Counted from the stretch's first letter, positions 18,111-27,828 are shown. The stretch: 64,000 nt of DNA from Paracoccaceae bacterium (GCA_012103375.1 WLWX01000001.1:1230501-1294500), one strand, 5' to 3'. Numbers and translations are program-made. The notes: generated by a model not told the origin, from the sequence alone.

Positions 18111-19064
18111 TCAATCGCCGTAATAGGGCGCGCCCGTGGAGCGGTCGCGAAAAACCTGCCGCTTGCGCAGTTTGCCGACCAGACGCAGACACATCGCCTG
18201 CCAGCGGTTCGCCGCGTGCAGGGTCGCAAACAGCCTGCGCGCGCGTCGCAGATCGTCATCCGCGTCCAGCGCGTCACAAATCGCCGCCATCATGATGGTG
18301 TGGCGGGCGCCCGTACTGATGCGTCTTGCCCAGGGTGATCCGCGCCGCCGCTGCCATTTGACCTGCCAGTGATCGAAATCGACCGCGTCAAAATGCGCAA
18401 TGAACGTGTCCTTCATGTCGGGACAGACCTCGTGCAGCCAGACGCCGCATTCCTCTCCGTTGTGGCGGCTGAAATGAATCCCGACGCTGACGCCAGCCCT
18501 GTTCCTGACCAGGTGCTTTCCATGGCTATAGGCGGTCACCCCCATGCGCAGCAGGCTGCCCTGCGGCCCATGCAGCAGCCGCATCAGGCGGCGCGCGCGT
18601 CCTGGGCGGATATTCGTGCGAAACCAGGTCGCCCCGAGTGTGCTTCCCAGCCCGTCGCCCGGACCCCAGACAGCCTCTTCATTGCGAATGCGCAAGGCCA
18701 GATCGGATGCGGGGATGCGCGCCAGGGATTGCGCCAGCGGCATTGGCGCGACAAGGAATTCATCGATATCCAGGGGAAACGTCCAATCAACCTCGGCCTG
18801 CTCGGCCGCATGGCCGTAGACTGCGCGCTGGCGTTGATTGCTGTCTTCCGGGCGTGCGATGCCAAGGCTTGCCCAGAAACCGTCATCCGCCACGATATGT
18901 TGGATGTTGTCGCCATGGTGCAGGCCCGGATCCAGCGGACCGTCATGATAGATCACGACGCGCTTTGCCCCGACGCCAAGATGGTAGGTCGCGAAACGAT
19001 TGATAAGGTCGGCACGTTCCAACGCCAACGCCACCACCTGAAATGTCGGCAAGCCATTTGGCAT
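18111..19064 (-). CDS. Glycosyltransferase family 2-like protein
   Basis: A 317-residue protein of the Glyco_tranf_2_4 type. The N-terminus (ALERADLINRFATYHLGVGAKR) matches the start of that family and DIDEF (about 98-102) is the DXD-like metal site. The basic C-terminus resembles Rhodobacterales homologues in polysaccharide loci. It starts 5 bases after the flavin reductase stop and is followed 63 bases on by selD. Its acceptor is unknown, and its link to the neighbouring oxidoreductases may be only positional. Confidence 0.8.
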   Translation of the reverse strand: MPNGLPTFQVVALALERADLINRFATYHLGVGAKRVVIYHDGPLDPGLHHGDNIQHIVADDGFWASLGIARPEDSNQRQRAVYGHAAEQAEVDWTFPLDIDEFLVAPMPLAQSLARIPASDLALRIRNEEAVWGPGDGLGSTLGATWFRTNIRPGRARRLMRLLHGPQGSLLRMGVTAYSHGKHLVRNRAGVSVGIHFSRHNGEECGVWLHEVCPDMKDTFIAHFDAVDFDHWQVKWQRRRGSPWARRISTGARHTIMMAAICDALDADDDLRRARRLFATLHAANRWQAMCLRLVGKLRKRQVFRDRSTGAPYYGD

Positions 19065-19069
19065 CGTGT

Positions 19070-19570
19070 TTAGCCGGGCCGCAGGAACTGGCCAAAGCCA
19101 CCGTCATGGAAGACCAGCGGCTCTCCGCCCGGGCGCGACATTGCGCTGGTGACCCGCCCGACGATGATCGCGTGATCGCCGCCATCGTGGACCGCGTGGC
19201 GATCACAAGAGAACCGCGACAAACAGCCCAGAATGCGCGGCACGCCGTCTTTGTCGGTATCCCATTCGCAGCCTTCGAACGCCGCACCATCACGCGCAAA
19301 GGCGTGGCAGATGTCGTTCTGTTCTTCTGCCAGAATATGGATCGCGAATTTATCCGCTTCGGTGAACGCCTGGAACCTGAGCGAGGCTTTCGCTGGCGAC
19401 CACAACACCAAAGGCGGGGCGAGCGATACACTGGCGAAACTGTTCGCGGTGATCCCGACAGGCCCCCAGTCGCTGGCGGCGGTCACGATTGTCACGCCGG
19501 TCGCGTAACGCCCCAACGCCGCGCGATAGGCGCGCACCGTTTCGGGGCCGGGGATGATGGTTTCGTCCAT
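19070..19570 (-). CDS. Flavin reductase family protein
   Basis: A 166-residue flavin reductase-like split-barrel protein (ATGVTIVTAAS, GITANSFASVSLAPPLVLW, DGGDHAIIVGRV). Such proteins supply reduced FMN to a partner monooxygenase. The start of the gene is 3 bases after the aldo/keto reductase stop, in the same operon as an LLM-class monooxygenase. It is therefore the natural reductase half of a two-component system. Firm on family; the pairing is inferred. Confidence 0.92.
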   Translation of the reverse strand: MDETIIPGPETVRAYRAALGRYATGVTIVTAASDWGPVGITANSFASVSLAPPLVLWSPAKASLRFQAFTEADKFAIHILAEEQNDICHAFARDGAAFEGCEWDTDKDGVPRILGCLSRFSCDRHAVHDGGDHAIIVGRVTSAMSRPGGEPLVFHDGGFGQFLRPG

Positions 19571-19573
19571 GCC

Positions 19574-20458
19574 TCAGGGAACCTCACTGCCAAGCGCGGC
19601 GGTGTAAAGCTCGAACCATGTCTGTCGGTCAAGTTTCACCTTGCAAGCATCGGAAAGGGCGCGAATTCGGGTCAGATTGTTGGTGCCCATGATCGGCATG
19701 ATGTTGGCCGGGTGGCGCAGCAGCCAGGCCACCGCGACCGCGGCGGCATCGACGCCGTGATCCGCCCCGATCCGATGCAGCAGGTCGCTGAGCGCTGCAT
19801 CCCCCTGCATCAGCGCGCCGCCGCCCAGCGGTGACCATGCCATCAGTGGGACGTTATGTTCCTGATGAAACGCCACATCGCCATTGGTCAGCGGCGCGTT
19901 GTGGGTCAGCGAAAGCTCGATCTGATTTGTAACCAGCGGCGTCTTGGTGGCCGATTGCAGCAGCGACCAGTCCCAGGGCCGGAAATTTGACACGCCCACG
20001 GCGCGCACCTTGCCCAAGGCGATAACCTCGTCCAGCGCGGCCCCGGTTTCGGCGTGATCCATCAGCGGATCGGGGCGGTGGATCAGCAGCAGATCAATCC
20101 GGTCCGTTCCAAGCGCCTCCAAGGAGGCATCGACCGAAGCAAGGATATGATCGCGTGAGGTGTCATAGTATTTCACCCGCTTTTCCGCATAGCGGCCTAC
20201 CGGCGCGACGATGTCGCATTTGGTGACAATCTCCATCCGGTCGCGCAACGCAGGGGTCAGCGCCGCGCCAAGGATCGCCTCGGCTTCATAGCCGCCATAA
20301 ATATCGGCCTGATCGAACGTGGTGATGCCCTGATCCAGACAGGCGTCCAGTTTGGCCCGCACGGTTTGGGGCGAGGTATCCTCGACATCGCCAATCCGCC
20401 ACATGCCATAGACAATGCGCGAAAAACTCAAGTCTTCGGCGATCTGAACGCGGTCCAT
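19574..20458 (-). CDS. Aldo/keto reductase
   Basis: A 294-residue NAD(P)H-dependent aldo/keto reductase of the YdhF-like group. Visible landmarks are FDQADIYGGYEAE with the catalytic Asp and Tyr, then LLLIHRPDPLMD, AVGVSNF and PIMGTNNLTRIR for cofactor binding. The ATG at 20458 shares a base with the stop of the LLM monooxygenase gene (TGATG), so expression is coupled. It probably reduces a carbonyl product of the monooxygenase, but that is inference. Confidence 0.9.
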   Translation of the reverse strand: MDRVQIAEDLSFSRIVYGMWRIGDVEDTSPQTVRAKLDACLDQGITTFDQADIYGGYEAEAILGAALTPALRDRMEIVTKCDIVAPVGRYAEKRVKYYDTSRDHILASVDASLEALGTDRIDLLLIHRPDPLMDHAETGAALDEVIALGKVRAVGVSNFRPWDWSLLQSATKTPLVTNQIELSLTHNAPLTNGDVAFHQEHNVPLMAWSPLGGGALMQGDAALSDLLHRIGADHGVDAAAVAVAWLLRHPANIMPIMGTNNLTRIRALSDACKVKLDRQTWFELYTAALGSEVP

Positions 20459-21612
20459 CAGTGGCGGTCTCCGGCGCCAAGCGGCGTCATTGGGGTTTCG
20501 CTCGGCACCCGCCCATAGGCGTGCGGCAGAGAGCATGTTTTCAACTGCGGCAATACCCGCTGGCCAAAGGAAATGCACTCTTCAATATGCGGATAGCCCG
20601 AGAAAATGAAACTTCGGATGCCCATTTTCTGATAGGCCTCGATTTCTGACAGAACCTGATCGGTCGACCCGACCAGCGCCGCCCCGCAGCCCGAACGTGC
20701 GCGCCCGATCCCGGTCCACAGATGCGGTTCGACATAACCAAATTTATCCGCCAGCTCGCGCGCCTTGGCCTGATGCGCAACACCCAGGCTGATGCTGTCG
20801 TGCGCCCGGTCGCGGATCAGCTTGCCATAGTCATCGTCCAACTGGCTGGTCAGGCTTTCAGCGTATTCCGTCGCCTCAGCCTCGGTATCGCGGACGATCA
20901 TGTGGACGCGCAGGCCATAATCCAGTGTTCGCCCATATTTCTCAGCAGCTTCATTGGCGTCTTTCATACGTTGCCTGATGTTACCCTTCGGCTCGGGCCA
21001 CATAAGATACACGTCGCAGTGCTGCCCGCAAAGGTCCAGCGCCGGGGGCGAGTAGCCGCCGAAGTACAGCAAGGGCCCGCCGGTCTGATAGGGCCGCGCA
21101 GGATCGGTGGGAACATCTTTGAAATCATAGACTTCGCCGGAATAGTTGATCTGATCCCGGCTCCACGCCTGTTTCAGTATCTCCACCACCTCGCGCGAAC
21201 GTTGATAGCGGAATCCGCTGTCGGCTTTCTCTCCGGGGAAGTCCGAGCTGATGATGTTGACCGTCAGCCGCCCCTTCATCATGTGGTCCAGGGTCGCGAT
21301 GGTGCGGGCCAGCATGATTGGCTGCATCTCACCACAGCGGACGGCGGCCAGCATGTTGATCTTTTCGGTCAGCGGCGCGCAGCCTGCAACAAAGCTCAGC
21401 GTGTCCTGCCCAACCTGATAGGACGACGGGCACAGGATGTTGCGAAAGCCCTGATTTTCCGCCTCCAGAAGGATGTCGCGGCAATGATCCCAGCTGGAGC
21501 GCAATGCACCATCCGGCACACCAAGATACCGGTAATCATCTGAACACAAAGCGGAAAACCACGAAACCTCTAGCGCGTCGAGGTCTTGGGATGTGACGGG
21601 AACGACGGTCAT
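20458..21612 (-). CDS. LLM-class FMNH2-dependent monooxygenase (SsuD-like)
   Basis: A 384-residue luciferase-like TIM-barrel monooxygenase related to alkanesulfonate monooxygenase SsuD: NILCPSSYQVGQDT, VNIISSDFPGEK and SGYPHIEECISFG are typical. Such enzymes use FMNH2 and O2 to split C-S or oxidise C-N substrates. It is the first gene of LLM-AKR-flavin reductase and is divergent from a GntR regulator 86 bases away, which probably controls it. Substrate is unknown: a sulfonate is possible, but no sulfonate transporter is adjacent. Confidence 0.9.
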   Translation of the reverse strand: MTVVPVTSQDLDALEVSWFSALCSDDYRYLGVPDGALRSSWDHCRDILLEAENQGFRNILCPSSYQVGQDTLSFVAGCAPLTEKINMLAAVRCGEMQPIMLARTIATLDHMMKGRLTVNIISSDFPGEKADSGFRYQRSREVVEILKQAWSRDQINYSGEVYDFKDVPTDPARPYQTGGPLLYFGGYSPPALDLCGQHCDVYLMWPEPKGNIRQRMKDANEAAEKYGRTLDYGLRVHMIVRDTEAEATEYAESLTSQLDDDYGKLIRDRAHDSISLGVAHQAKARELADKFGYVEPHLWTGIGRARSGCGAALVGSTDQVLSEIEAYQKMGIRSFIFSGYPHIEECISFGQRVLPQLKTCSLPHAYGRVPSETPMTPLGAGDRH

Positions 21613-21698
21613 GGGCGGGCCTTTGGTAAGCTGCGGATTCGCACTTGCCTAGCAGGCGAAAGCCTGTGCATCAATGCTGTATCAATTATCAGGACACG

Positions 21699-22394
21699 AT
21701 GCCCGATTCCGCCGCCCTTCCGCTTTATCTGCGCACTGCCGAAGCGCTGATCCGCGAAATCGCGGCCGGTCGTTTGCCCGATGGCGCGCGCCTGCCGCCC
21801 GAGCGTGCGTTGGCAAAGTCCATGGGCCAATCTGTCGGAACAATGCGCAAGGCATTGGCCGAGCTTGAGTTTAAGGGCCTTCTGGAACGGCGTCAGGGCT
21901 CGGGCAATTACGTGCGCCACAGGGCGGATGTCGACAGCGTTTATGCGATGTTCCGCCTGGAATTGGTTGAGGGTGGCGGATTGCCCACCGCCAAGGTCCT
22001 GTCGGCGGGTCGGGCCAAAGATGGGCCAGCGCTGGCAGACGGGCGGCACGCCGATTTTCGCATCCGGCGCATCCGGTATCTGGGGGGGATCGCTGCCGCG
22101 GTCGAGGAAATCTGGCTCGAAGGTGCGCAGGTCGGCGCGGTGCGCCCCGCAGAGCTGACGGAATCGCTCTATCTTTTCTACAAACGCCAGTTGGGCTTCA
22201 CCGTGGCGCGGGCCGAAGATCGGGTCGGGATCGGTCGGATGCCCGCCTGGACCCCAGCGCAGATGCGGCCAAAGCCAGGTGCCTGGTGCGGACAGGTGGA
22301 TCGCATCGCCAGGGACGGCGATGACCGGGTTGTCGAAACCTCCAGGACATGGTTTGACGCAGAAGTTGCGCGCCATGTCACCAGGATGAAGTAA
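21699..22394 (+). CDS. GntR family transcriptional regulator (HutC/UTRA type)
   Basis: A 231-residue regulator. The winged helix is clear (GARLPPERALAKSMGQSVGT and MRKALAELEFKGLLERRQGSGNYV; about residues 25-70). A C-terminal UTRA-like ligand domain follows. ATG 21699 gives a normal GntR start (LYLRTAEALIREIAAGRL). It lies between the leftward monooxygenase operon and the rightward MocA-type dehydrogenase and FAD genes, so it most likely regulates both arms in response to a pathway compound. Confidence 0.92.
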   Translation: MPDSAALPLYLRTAEALIREIAAGRLPDGARLPPERALAKSMGQSVGTMRKALAELEFKGLLERRQGSGNYVRHRADVDSVYAMFRLELVEGGGLPTAKVLSAGRAKDGPALADGRHADFRIRRIRYLGGIAAAVEEIWLEGAQVGAVRPAELTESLYLFYKRQLGFTVARAEDRVGIGRMPAWTPAQMRPKPGAWCGQVDRIARDGDDRVVETSRTWFDAEVARHVTRMK

Positions 22395-22407
22395 CGGGGA
22401 CAGTCAC

Positions 22408-23496
22408 TTGAAAACACTGAACTATGGACTGATCGGTTGCGGCATGATGGGGCGTGAACACCTCAGCAATCTGGCGCTGCTGCCGGCCACCAATGTGGCC
22501 GCGATCTTTGAACCCGACGCAGGTATGGCCGCACAGGCGCAGGCGATGGCGCCGGGGACAAAAATGGTCGGTTCGATTGCGGAATTGCTGGCGGTTGATG
22601 CGCTGGATGCGTTGATCATCGCCAGCCCGAATCATTGTCACGCCGCCCAGCTGATCCAGATTGCGGCGACCCGCGCCTTGCCGGTTCTGGTCGAGAAACC
22701 GCTGTTCACCGACCCTGCCGATGGCCCCGCCTTGGCAGCACTTGGGGCCAGCTATGGCGCGCCGATCTGGGTGGCGATGGAATACCGCTATATGCCGCCG
22801 ATTGCGGCGTTGCTGGACCGGGTCGAGTCCGCGACCGGCGGGCCGCTGATGCTGTCGATCCGCGAGCATCGGTTTGCGTTCCTGGACAAGGTCGGCAACT
22901 GGAATCGTTTCAACCGCAACTCCGGTGGGACTTTGGTGGAAAAATGCTGCCACTTCTTCGATCTGATGCGCCTGATCCTGAAGGCCGAGCCGGTGCGCGT
23001 CATGGCCAGTGCTGGTCAGGCGGTGAATCACAAGGGCGAAATCTATGACGATACCGAGTCGGACATCTGGGATTCCGGATATGTTTTGATCGATTTCGAT
23101 AGTGGGGCGAAAGCGATGCTTGAACTCTGCATGTTCGCCGATGGCAGCCGGTATCAGGAAGAATTCAGCGTTGTCGGCCCCACCGGCAAGATCGAGGCGT
23201 TCGTGCCGGGCGCGGCGCAGCACTGGTCGCCGGACCTTGGGGATTTGCCGGTGCCGAAAGTCGTGCTCAGCCCGCGCGATCAATCCGGGTTCGAGGTTCT
23301 GGAAACGCCGGTCGATCCGACAATTCTGAAGGCCGGTTCGCACAATGGTTCGACCTTTTTCGAGCATCAGAAATTCGCGGCTGTGTTGCGCGGTGAGGGG
23401 ACGGTCGAGGTGACGTTGGAGGACGGTGCAAAAGCCGTTGCCATGGGACAAGCGGCGCAGCAATCAGCACTCACCGGGCAGGCCGTCGATATGTGA
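22408..23496 (+). CDS. Gfo/Idh/MocA family oxidoreductase
   Basis: A 362-residue NAD(P)-dependent dehydrogenase. The Rossmann start is YGLIGCGMMGREH (about 5-17), followed by ASPNHCHAAQ and the family signature VEKPL with the conserved Lys. The C-terminal alpha/beta domain contains the GGTLVEKCCHFFDLMR active-site region. Members act on sugars, inositols and related polyols or amines. It begins 13 bases after the GntR stop and precedes a DMGDH-type gene by about 140 bases. Confidence 0.9.
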   Translation: MKTLNYGLIGCGMMGREHLSNLALLPATNVAAIFEPDAGMAAQAQAMAPGTKMVGSIAELLAVDALDALIIASPNHCHAAQLIQIAATRALPVLVEKPLFTDPADGPALAALGASYGAPIWVAMEYRYMPPIAALLDRVESATGGPLMLSIREHRFAFLDKVGNWNRFNRNSGGTLVEKCCHFFDLMRLILKAEPVRVMASAGQAVNHKGEIYDDTESDIWDSGYVLIDFDSGAKAMLELCMFADGSRYQEEFSVVGPTGKIEAFVPGAAQHWSPDLGDLPVPKVVLSPRDQSGFEVLETPVDPTILKAGSHNGSTFFEHQKFAAVLRGEGTVEVTLEDGAKAVAMGQAAQQSALTGQAVDM

Positions 23497-23506
23497 AAGA
23501 ACCTTA

Positions 23507-23536
23507 ATGCCTCCGGCGGGAGTATTTCCGGCGAAA
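23507..23536 (+). repeat. Partial GATATTT-type intergenic repeat
   Basis: TTAATGCCTCCGGCGGGAG then TATTTCCGG resembles the 47225 element (TAATGCCTTCGGCGAGG then ATATTTACAGG). A degenerate member of the second dispersed repeat family, in the gap before the FAD oxidoreductase gene. Confidence 0.4.
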
Positions 23537-23639
23537 AGACGGGCAGGGTTCGAAAACGACGCGATGTGCCGCGAACAGGGTGTCACTTTGCGCGGTGACG
23601 CGGTCAGATTTGCACCATGGATTGTCGAAGGATGCGGTG

Positions 23640-26039
23640 ATGCGAACGACGGCGCGCGTGGTGGTGATTGGTGGCGGGGTGGTTGGCTGTTCGGTCCTCT
23701 ACCACCTGACGAAACTCGGCTGGAGCGATGTGATCCTGCTGGAACGGTCCGAGCTGACCAGCGGCTCAACCTGGCATGCGGCGGGCGGGTTTCACACGCT
23801 GAACGGCGACACCAACATGGCGGCGCTGCAGGGCTATACCATTGGTTTATATGCGGAATTGGAAGAGGTAACCGGCATGAAATGCGGGTTGCACCATGTC
23901 GGCGGGCTGACGCTAGCGGATACGCCGGAACGCTTCGATATGCTGAAGGCGGAGCGTGCCAAGCACCGCTATATGGGGCTGGAGACCGAGATTCTGGGGC
24001 CTGCGGAGATCAAGGAACGCGCCGAACTGGTCAATATCGACGGGGTGCTTGGTGCGCTCTATGACCCGCTCGACGGTCATCTGGACCCCTCGGGCACCAC
24101 ACACGCCTATGCCAAGGCCGCCAAGATGGGCGGCGCCGAGATCGAGACTCATTGCAAGGTCGAGGAAACCAACCAGCGCCCCGATGGCACCTGGGATGTG
24201 GTGACCGAATACGGCACAATCCACGCCGAGCACGTGGTGAACGCAGGCGGGTTGTGGGCGCGGGAGGTGGCGGCGATGGCGGGGGTCTATCTGCCGCTTC
24301 TACCGATGGCGCATCAGTATCTGGTGACCGACGACATTCCGGAAATCTATAATCGCGCCAGTGAGTTCCCGCATGTTATTGATCCAGGCGGTGAAAGCTA
24401 TCTGCGCCAGGAAGGGCGCGGCTTGTGCATCGGATTCTATGAACAGCCGTGCGAGGCATGGTCGGTGGATGGCACGCCTTGGGACTTCGGGCACGAGCTG
24501 TTGAATGATCAGTTGGAGAAAGTCGCGGACAGCATTGAATTCGCTTACAAACGCTTTCCAGTGTTGGAAACCGCTGGCGTCAAGAATGTGATCCACGGGC
24601 CGTTCACATTTGCGCCGGATGGAAATCCGCTTGTCGGGCCGGTGCCCGGCTTGCGGAACTATTGGGCGGCCTGCGCGGTGATGGCTGGGTTTTCTCAGGG
24701 TGGCGGAGTCGGCCTGTCGCTTGCGCAGTGGATGACCCATGGAGAGACCGAGCGTGATCCCCGCGCCATGGACGTCGCCCGCTTTGGGCATTGGACAACG
24801 CCGGGCTACACGGTTCCGAAGGTGATTGAGAACTATCAGAATCGCTTCTCGGTCAGCTATCCGAACGAGGAACTGCCCGCCGCACGGCCCAGTCGCACGA
24901 CGCCGATGTATGACATCTGGGACAGCATGGGTGCCGTGTTCGGGCAGACCTATGGTCTTGAAGTCGTGAACTATTTCGCGCCGAAGGGAGAGGCGCGGTA
25001 TGAAACCCCCTCATTCCGGCGCTCCAATGCTTTCGACGCTACCGGCGAAGAAGTGCGCGCGGTGCGCGGCGGCGTGGGCATCAACGAGGTGCACAACTTC
25101 GGCAAGTTCCGCGTCACCGGGCCCGGCGCGCGGGCCTGGCTGGACCGGGTGATGGCGGGGCGGATGCCGCAACAGGGTCGGCTAAGCCTGACGCCGATGC
25201 TGGCCCCCTCGGGGCGGTTGATGGGGGATTTCACGGTGTCCTGCCTGGGGCCGGAAGACTTCCAGCTGACTGCCAGCTACGGCGCGCAGGATCAGCATCT
25301 GCGCTGGTTCATGGACCACATGGATGACGGGGTAGAGGTCAGGAATATCTCGGACGACTGGACCGGGTTCCAGATTGCGGGACCAAAGGCGCGCGATTTG
25401 TTGAGCGCTTGTACGCGCGACGATGTGGCCTCGATGAGGTTCCTCGATGTGCGCTGGATGACCGTGGGGATGAGCCGCTGTCTGGTGCAGCGCGTCAGCT
25501 ATACCGGCGACCTGGGGTATGAGATTTTCACCGAGCCAACCAAGCAGCGGCAGGTGTTTCAGACGCTGTGGGAGGCCGGGCAGCCGATGGGTATACGCCC
25601 GTTCGGGATGCGGGCAATGATGTCGCTCAGGCTGGATCGGTTTTTCGGGGCCTGGAGCCGGGAATTCTCGCCCGACTACACCGCCGGAGAAACCGGTCTG
25701 GACCGGTTCATTTCGTGGAAGAAGAACGTTGATTTCATTGGACGGGCGGCGGCTGAGGCCGAGGGGGCGAAACGCAAGCTATGTGCCTTCATCGTCGATG
25801 CAGATGATGCAGACGTGGTGGCGTTTGAGCCGATCTGGATTGATGGTGCGGTGCGGGGGTTTTGCACTTCAGGTGGGTATTCGCACCACGCGGAAAAGTC
25901 CGTGGCGCTGGGCTTTGTGCCAACAGACCGCGCGGTCGCGGGGCTTGAGGTTGAGATTGAGATTTTGGGGGATATGAGGCCGGCACGTTTGGTGACGACG
26001 CCTCTATTTGACCCTGGGGGGGAGCGGTTGCGGGGATAA
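23640..26039 (+). CDS. FAD-dependent oxidoreductase/GcvT-type demethylase (DMGDH family)
   Basis: A 799-residue protein of the dimethylglycine/sarcosine dehydrogenase family. The N-terminal DAO domain has VVVIGGGVVGCSV (7-19) and the STWHAAGG flavin-attachment-type motif. The C-terminal half (from about 400) is a folate-binding GcvT-like domain followed by a GCV_T barrel. Such enzymes oxidatively demethylate N-methylated amines and pass the one-carbon unit to tetrahydrofolate. ATG 23640 is chosen because it directly precedes the dinucleotide fold and has GAAGGA upstream. The substrate is unknown; context suggests an N-methyl compound handled with the MocA-type dehydrogenase. Confidence 0.9.
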   Translation: MRTTARVVVIGGGVVGCSVLYHLTKLGWSDVILLERSELTSGSTWHAAGGFHTLNGDTNMAALQGYTIGLYAELEEVTGMKCGLHHVGGLTLADTPERFDMLKAERAKHRYMGLETEILGPAEIKERAELVNIDGVLGALYDPLDGHLDPSGTTHAYAKAAKMGGAEIETHCKVEETNQRPDGTWDVVTEYGTIHAEHVVNAGGLWAREVAAMAGVYLPLLPMAHQYLVTDDIPEIYNRASEFPHVIDPGGESYLRQEGRGLCIGFYEQPCEAWSVDGTPWDFGHELLNDQLEKVADSIEFAYKRFPVLETAGVKNVIHGPFTFAPDGNPLVGPVPGLRNYWAACAVMAGFSQGGGVGLSLAQWMTHGETERDPRAMDVARFGHWTTPGYTVPKVIENYQNRFSVSYPNEELPAARPSRTTPMYDIWDSMGAVFGQTYGLEVVNYFAPKGEARYETPSFRRSNAFDATGEEVRAVRGGVGINEVHNFGKFRVTGPGARAWLDRVMAGRMPQQGRLSLTPMLAPSGRLMGDFTVSCLGPEDFQLTASYGAQDQHLRWFMDHMDDGVEVRNISDDWTGFQIAGPKARDLLSACTRDDVASMRFLDVRWMTVGMSRCLVQRVSYTGDLGYEIFTEPTKQRQVFQTLWEAGQPMGIRPFGMRAMMSLRLDRFFGAWSREFSPDYTAGETGLDRFISWKKNVDFIGRAAAEAEGAKRKLCAFIVDADDADVVAFEPIWIDGAVRGFCTSGGYSHHAEKSVALGFVPTDRAVAGLEVEIEILGDMRPARLVTTPLFDPGGERLRG

Positions 26040-26090
26040 ACGCTGCGGATGCGTCGCTTGTGGACTGGAGGGGGCGTTGGCAGATTTTCC

Positions 26091-26275
26091 CCGCGCCCGG
26101 TGCGCGCCGAAAGGCGCAGGGCGCGCGCCGGACCGGTCCCGCCGGTCAGGCGCTGGGCTGAACTTGGCGCTTCCAAGCGAGTTGACGGCCAAACCTGAGC
26201 CATAAATCATGCAAACTCGATGGCGCAGCGCCTGCCCACCGGTCCGGCACGCGCCCTGCTTTCGGTGCATTGCCA
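26091..26275 (-). repeat. Dispersed intergenic repeat B (inverted copy)
   Basis: Inverted relative of the 15613 repeat, lying in the 374-base gap before lpdA. Shared blocks include CGCCCGGTGCGCGCCG, GGCGCAGGGCGCGCGCCGGACC, CCATAAATCATGC and CGGCACGCGCCCTGC; each is quoted only in part. The centre is more diverged than in the 62524 copy. Nothing else recognisable is in this gap apart from the lpdA leader after 26276. Confidence 0.7.
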
Positions 26276-26413
26276 ACGTCTGCTTCAGACCGTTGCCGCA
26301 TCCCATTCCACCCATGCACCCCACGCAATCCGGCATTTCCCCCGCCCCCGTTGCTTAATCCGCCATGCGAGGTAGTTTGACCCTCAACCAATATTTTCCG
26401 GAGGGACGCGGGC

Positions 26414-27808
26414 ATGGCCGCTAAGAATTTTGATCTGATCGTTATCGGCGCGGGGCCGGGGGGCTATGTCGCTGCGATCCGGGGCGCACAGCTGGGTCTG
26501 TCGGTCGCCATTGTCGAGCGAGAGCATCTGGGCGGCATCTGCCTGAACTGGGGCTGCATTCCGACCAAGGCGTTGCTGCGCAGCTCGGAAGTGTTCCACC
26601 TGATGCACCGCGCCAAGGAGTTCGGGCTGAAGGCGGACAATGTCGGCTATGACCTGGACGCCGTGGTGAAACGCTCGCGCAAGGTGGCCGGGCAATTGTC
26701 AGGTGGCATCGGGCATCTGATGAAAAAGAACAAGATCACCGTGGTGATGGGGCAGGCGACACTGGCCGGGAAGGGCAAAGTCTCGGTCAAGACCGACAAG
26801 GGCGCCGAGGAACTGACTGCCAAGAATATCGTTGTCGCCACCGGCGCGCGGGCGCGGGAGCTGCCGGGGCTGGAGGCGGACGGCGATCTGGTCTGGACCT
26901 ACAAGCATGCTCTGGATCCGGTGCGGATGCCCAAGAAGCTGCTGGTCATCGGCTCGGGCGCGATCGGGATCGAATTCGCGAGCTTCTATAACACGCTGGG
27001 CGCGGACACGACCGTGGTCGAGGTGATGGACCGGGTGCTGCCCGTCGAAGACGCCGAGATTTCGGCCTTCGCCAAGAAGCAATTCGTCAAGCAGGGCATG
27101 ACGATTATGGAAAAGGCCATGGTCAAGAAGCTGGACCGCGGCAAAGGCAAAGTGACCGCCCATATCGAGGCGGGCGGCAAGGTTGAGAAGCTGGAGTTTG
27201 ACACCGTGATTTCCGCCGTCGGGATCGTCGGCAATGTCGAAGGGTTGGGTCTGGAAGAGGTCGGCGTAAAACTCGACCGCACCCATGTGGTGGTCGATGA
27301 ATACTGCCGCACCGGGGTCGAAGGGATCTATGCCATCGGCGACATCGCCGGCGCGCCCTGGCTGGCGCACAAAGCCAGCCACGAGGGCGTCATGGTCGCC
27401 GAGATGATCGCAGGCGGCCACCCACACGCCGTGCGCCCGGAAAGCATCGCGGGCTGCACCTATTGCCACCCGCAGGTCGCCAGCGTCGGTTATTCGGAGG
27501 CCAAGGCGAAAGAGCTGGGCTATGACGTCAAGGTCGGTCGCTTCCCCTTCATCGGCAACGGCAAGGCGATCGCGCTGGGCGAGGCTGAGGGGATGGTGAA
27601 AACCGTCTTTGACGCCAAGACCGGCGAATTGCTGGGTGCCCATATGGTCGGGGCCGAGGTGACCGAACTGATCCAGGGCTATGTCGTCGGCCGGCAGTTG
27701 GAAACGACCGAGGAAGACCTGATGAACACCGTCTTCCCGCATCCGACCTTGTCCGAGATGATGCATGAATCGGTGCTGGATGCCTATGGACGCGTCATTC
27801 ACATGTAG
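26414..27808 (+). CDS. lpdA: Dihydrolipoyl dehydrogenase
   Basis: E3 component that reoxidises lipoamide in 2-oxoacid dehydrogenase complexes or the glycine cleavage system. FAD motif GAGPGGYVAA (12-21), redox disulfide Cys43/Cys48 in GGICLNWGCIP, NAD motif GSGAIGIEFAS, second FAD motif YAIGDIAG, and the C-terminal FPHPTLSE with the catalytic His. 464 residues, full length. It stands alone here without E1/E2 genes, so it may be the shared or glycine-cleavage copy; the neighbouring folate-linked demethylase makes the latter conceivable. Confidence 0.96.
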   Translation: MAAKNFDLIVIGAGPGGYVAAIRGAQLGLSVAIVEREHLGGICLNWGCIPTKALLRSSEVFHLMHRAKEFGLKADNVGYDLDAVVKRSRKVAGQLSGGIGHLMKKNKITVVMGQATLAGKGKVSVKTDKGAEELTAKNIVVATGARARELPGLEADGDLVWTYKHALDPVRMPKKLLVIGSGAIGIEFASFYNTLGADTTVVEVMDRVLPVEDAEISAFAKKQFVKQGMTIMEKAMVKKLDRGKGKVTAHIEAGGKVEKLEFDTVISAVGIVGNVEGLGLEEVGVKLDRTHVVVDEYCRTGVEGIYAIGDIAGAPWLAHKASHEGVMVAEMIAGGHPHAVRPESIAGCTYCHPQVASVGYSEAKAKELGYDVKVGRFPFIGNGKAIALGEAEGMVKTVFDAKTGELLGAHMVGAEVTELIQGYVVGRQLETTEEDLMNTVFPHPTLSEMMHESVLDAYGRVIHM

Positions 27809-27828
27809 GGATGTGCCGGACCGGTGGC

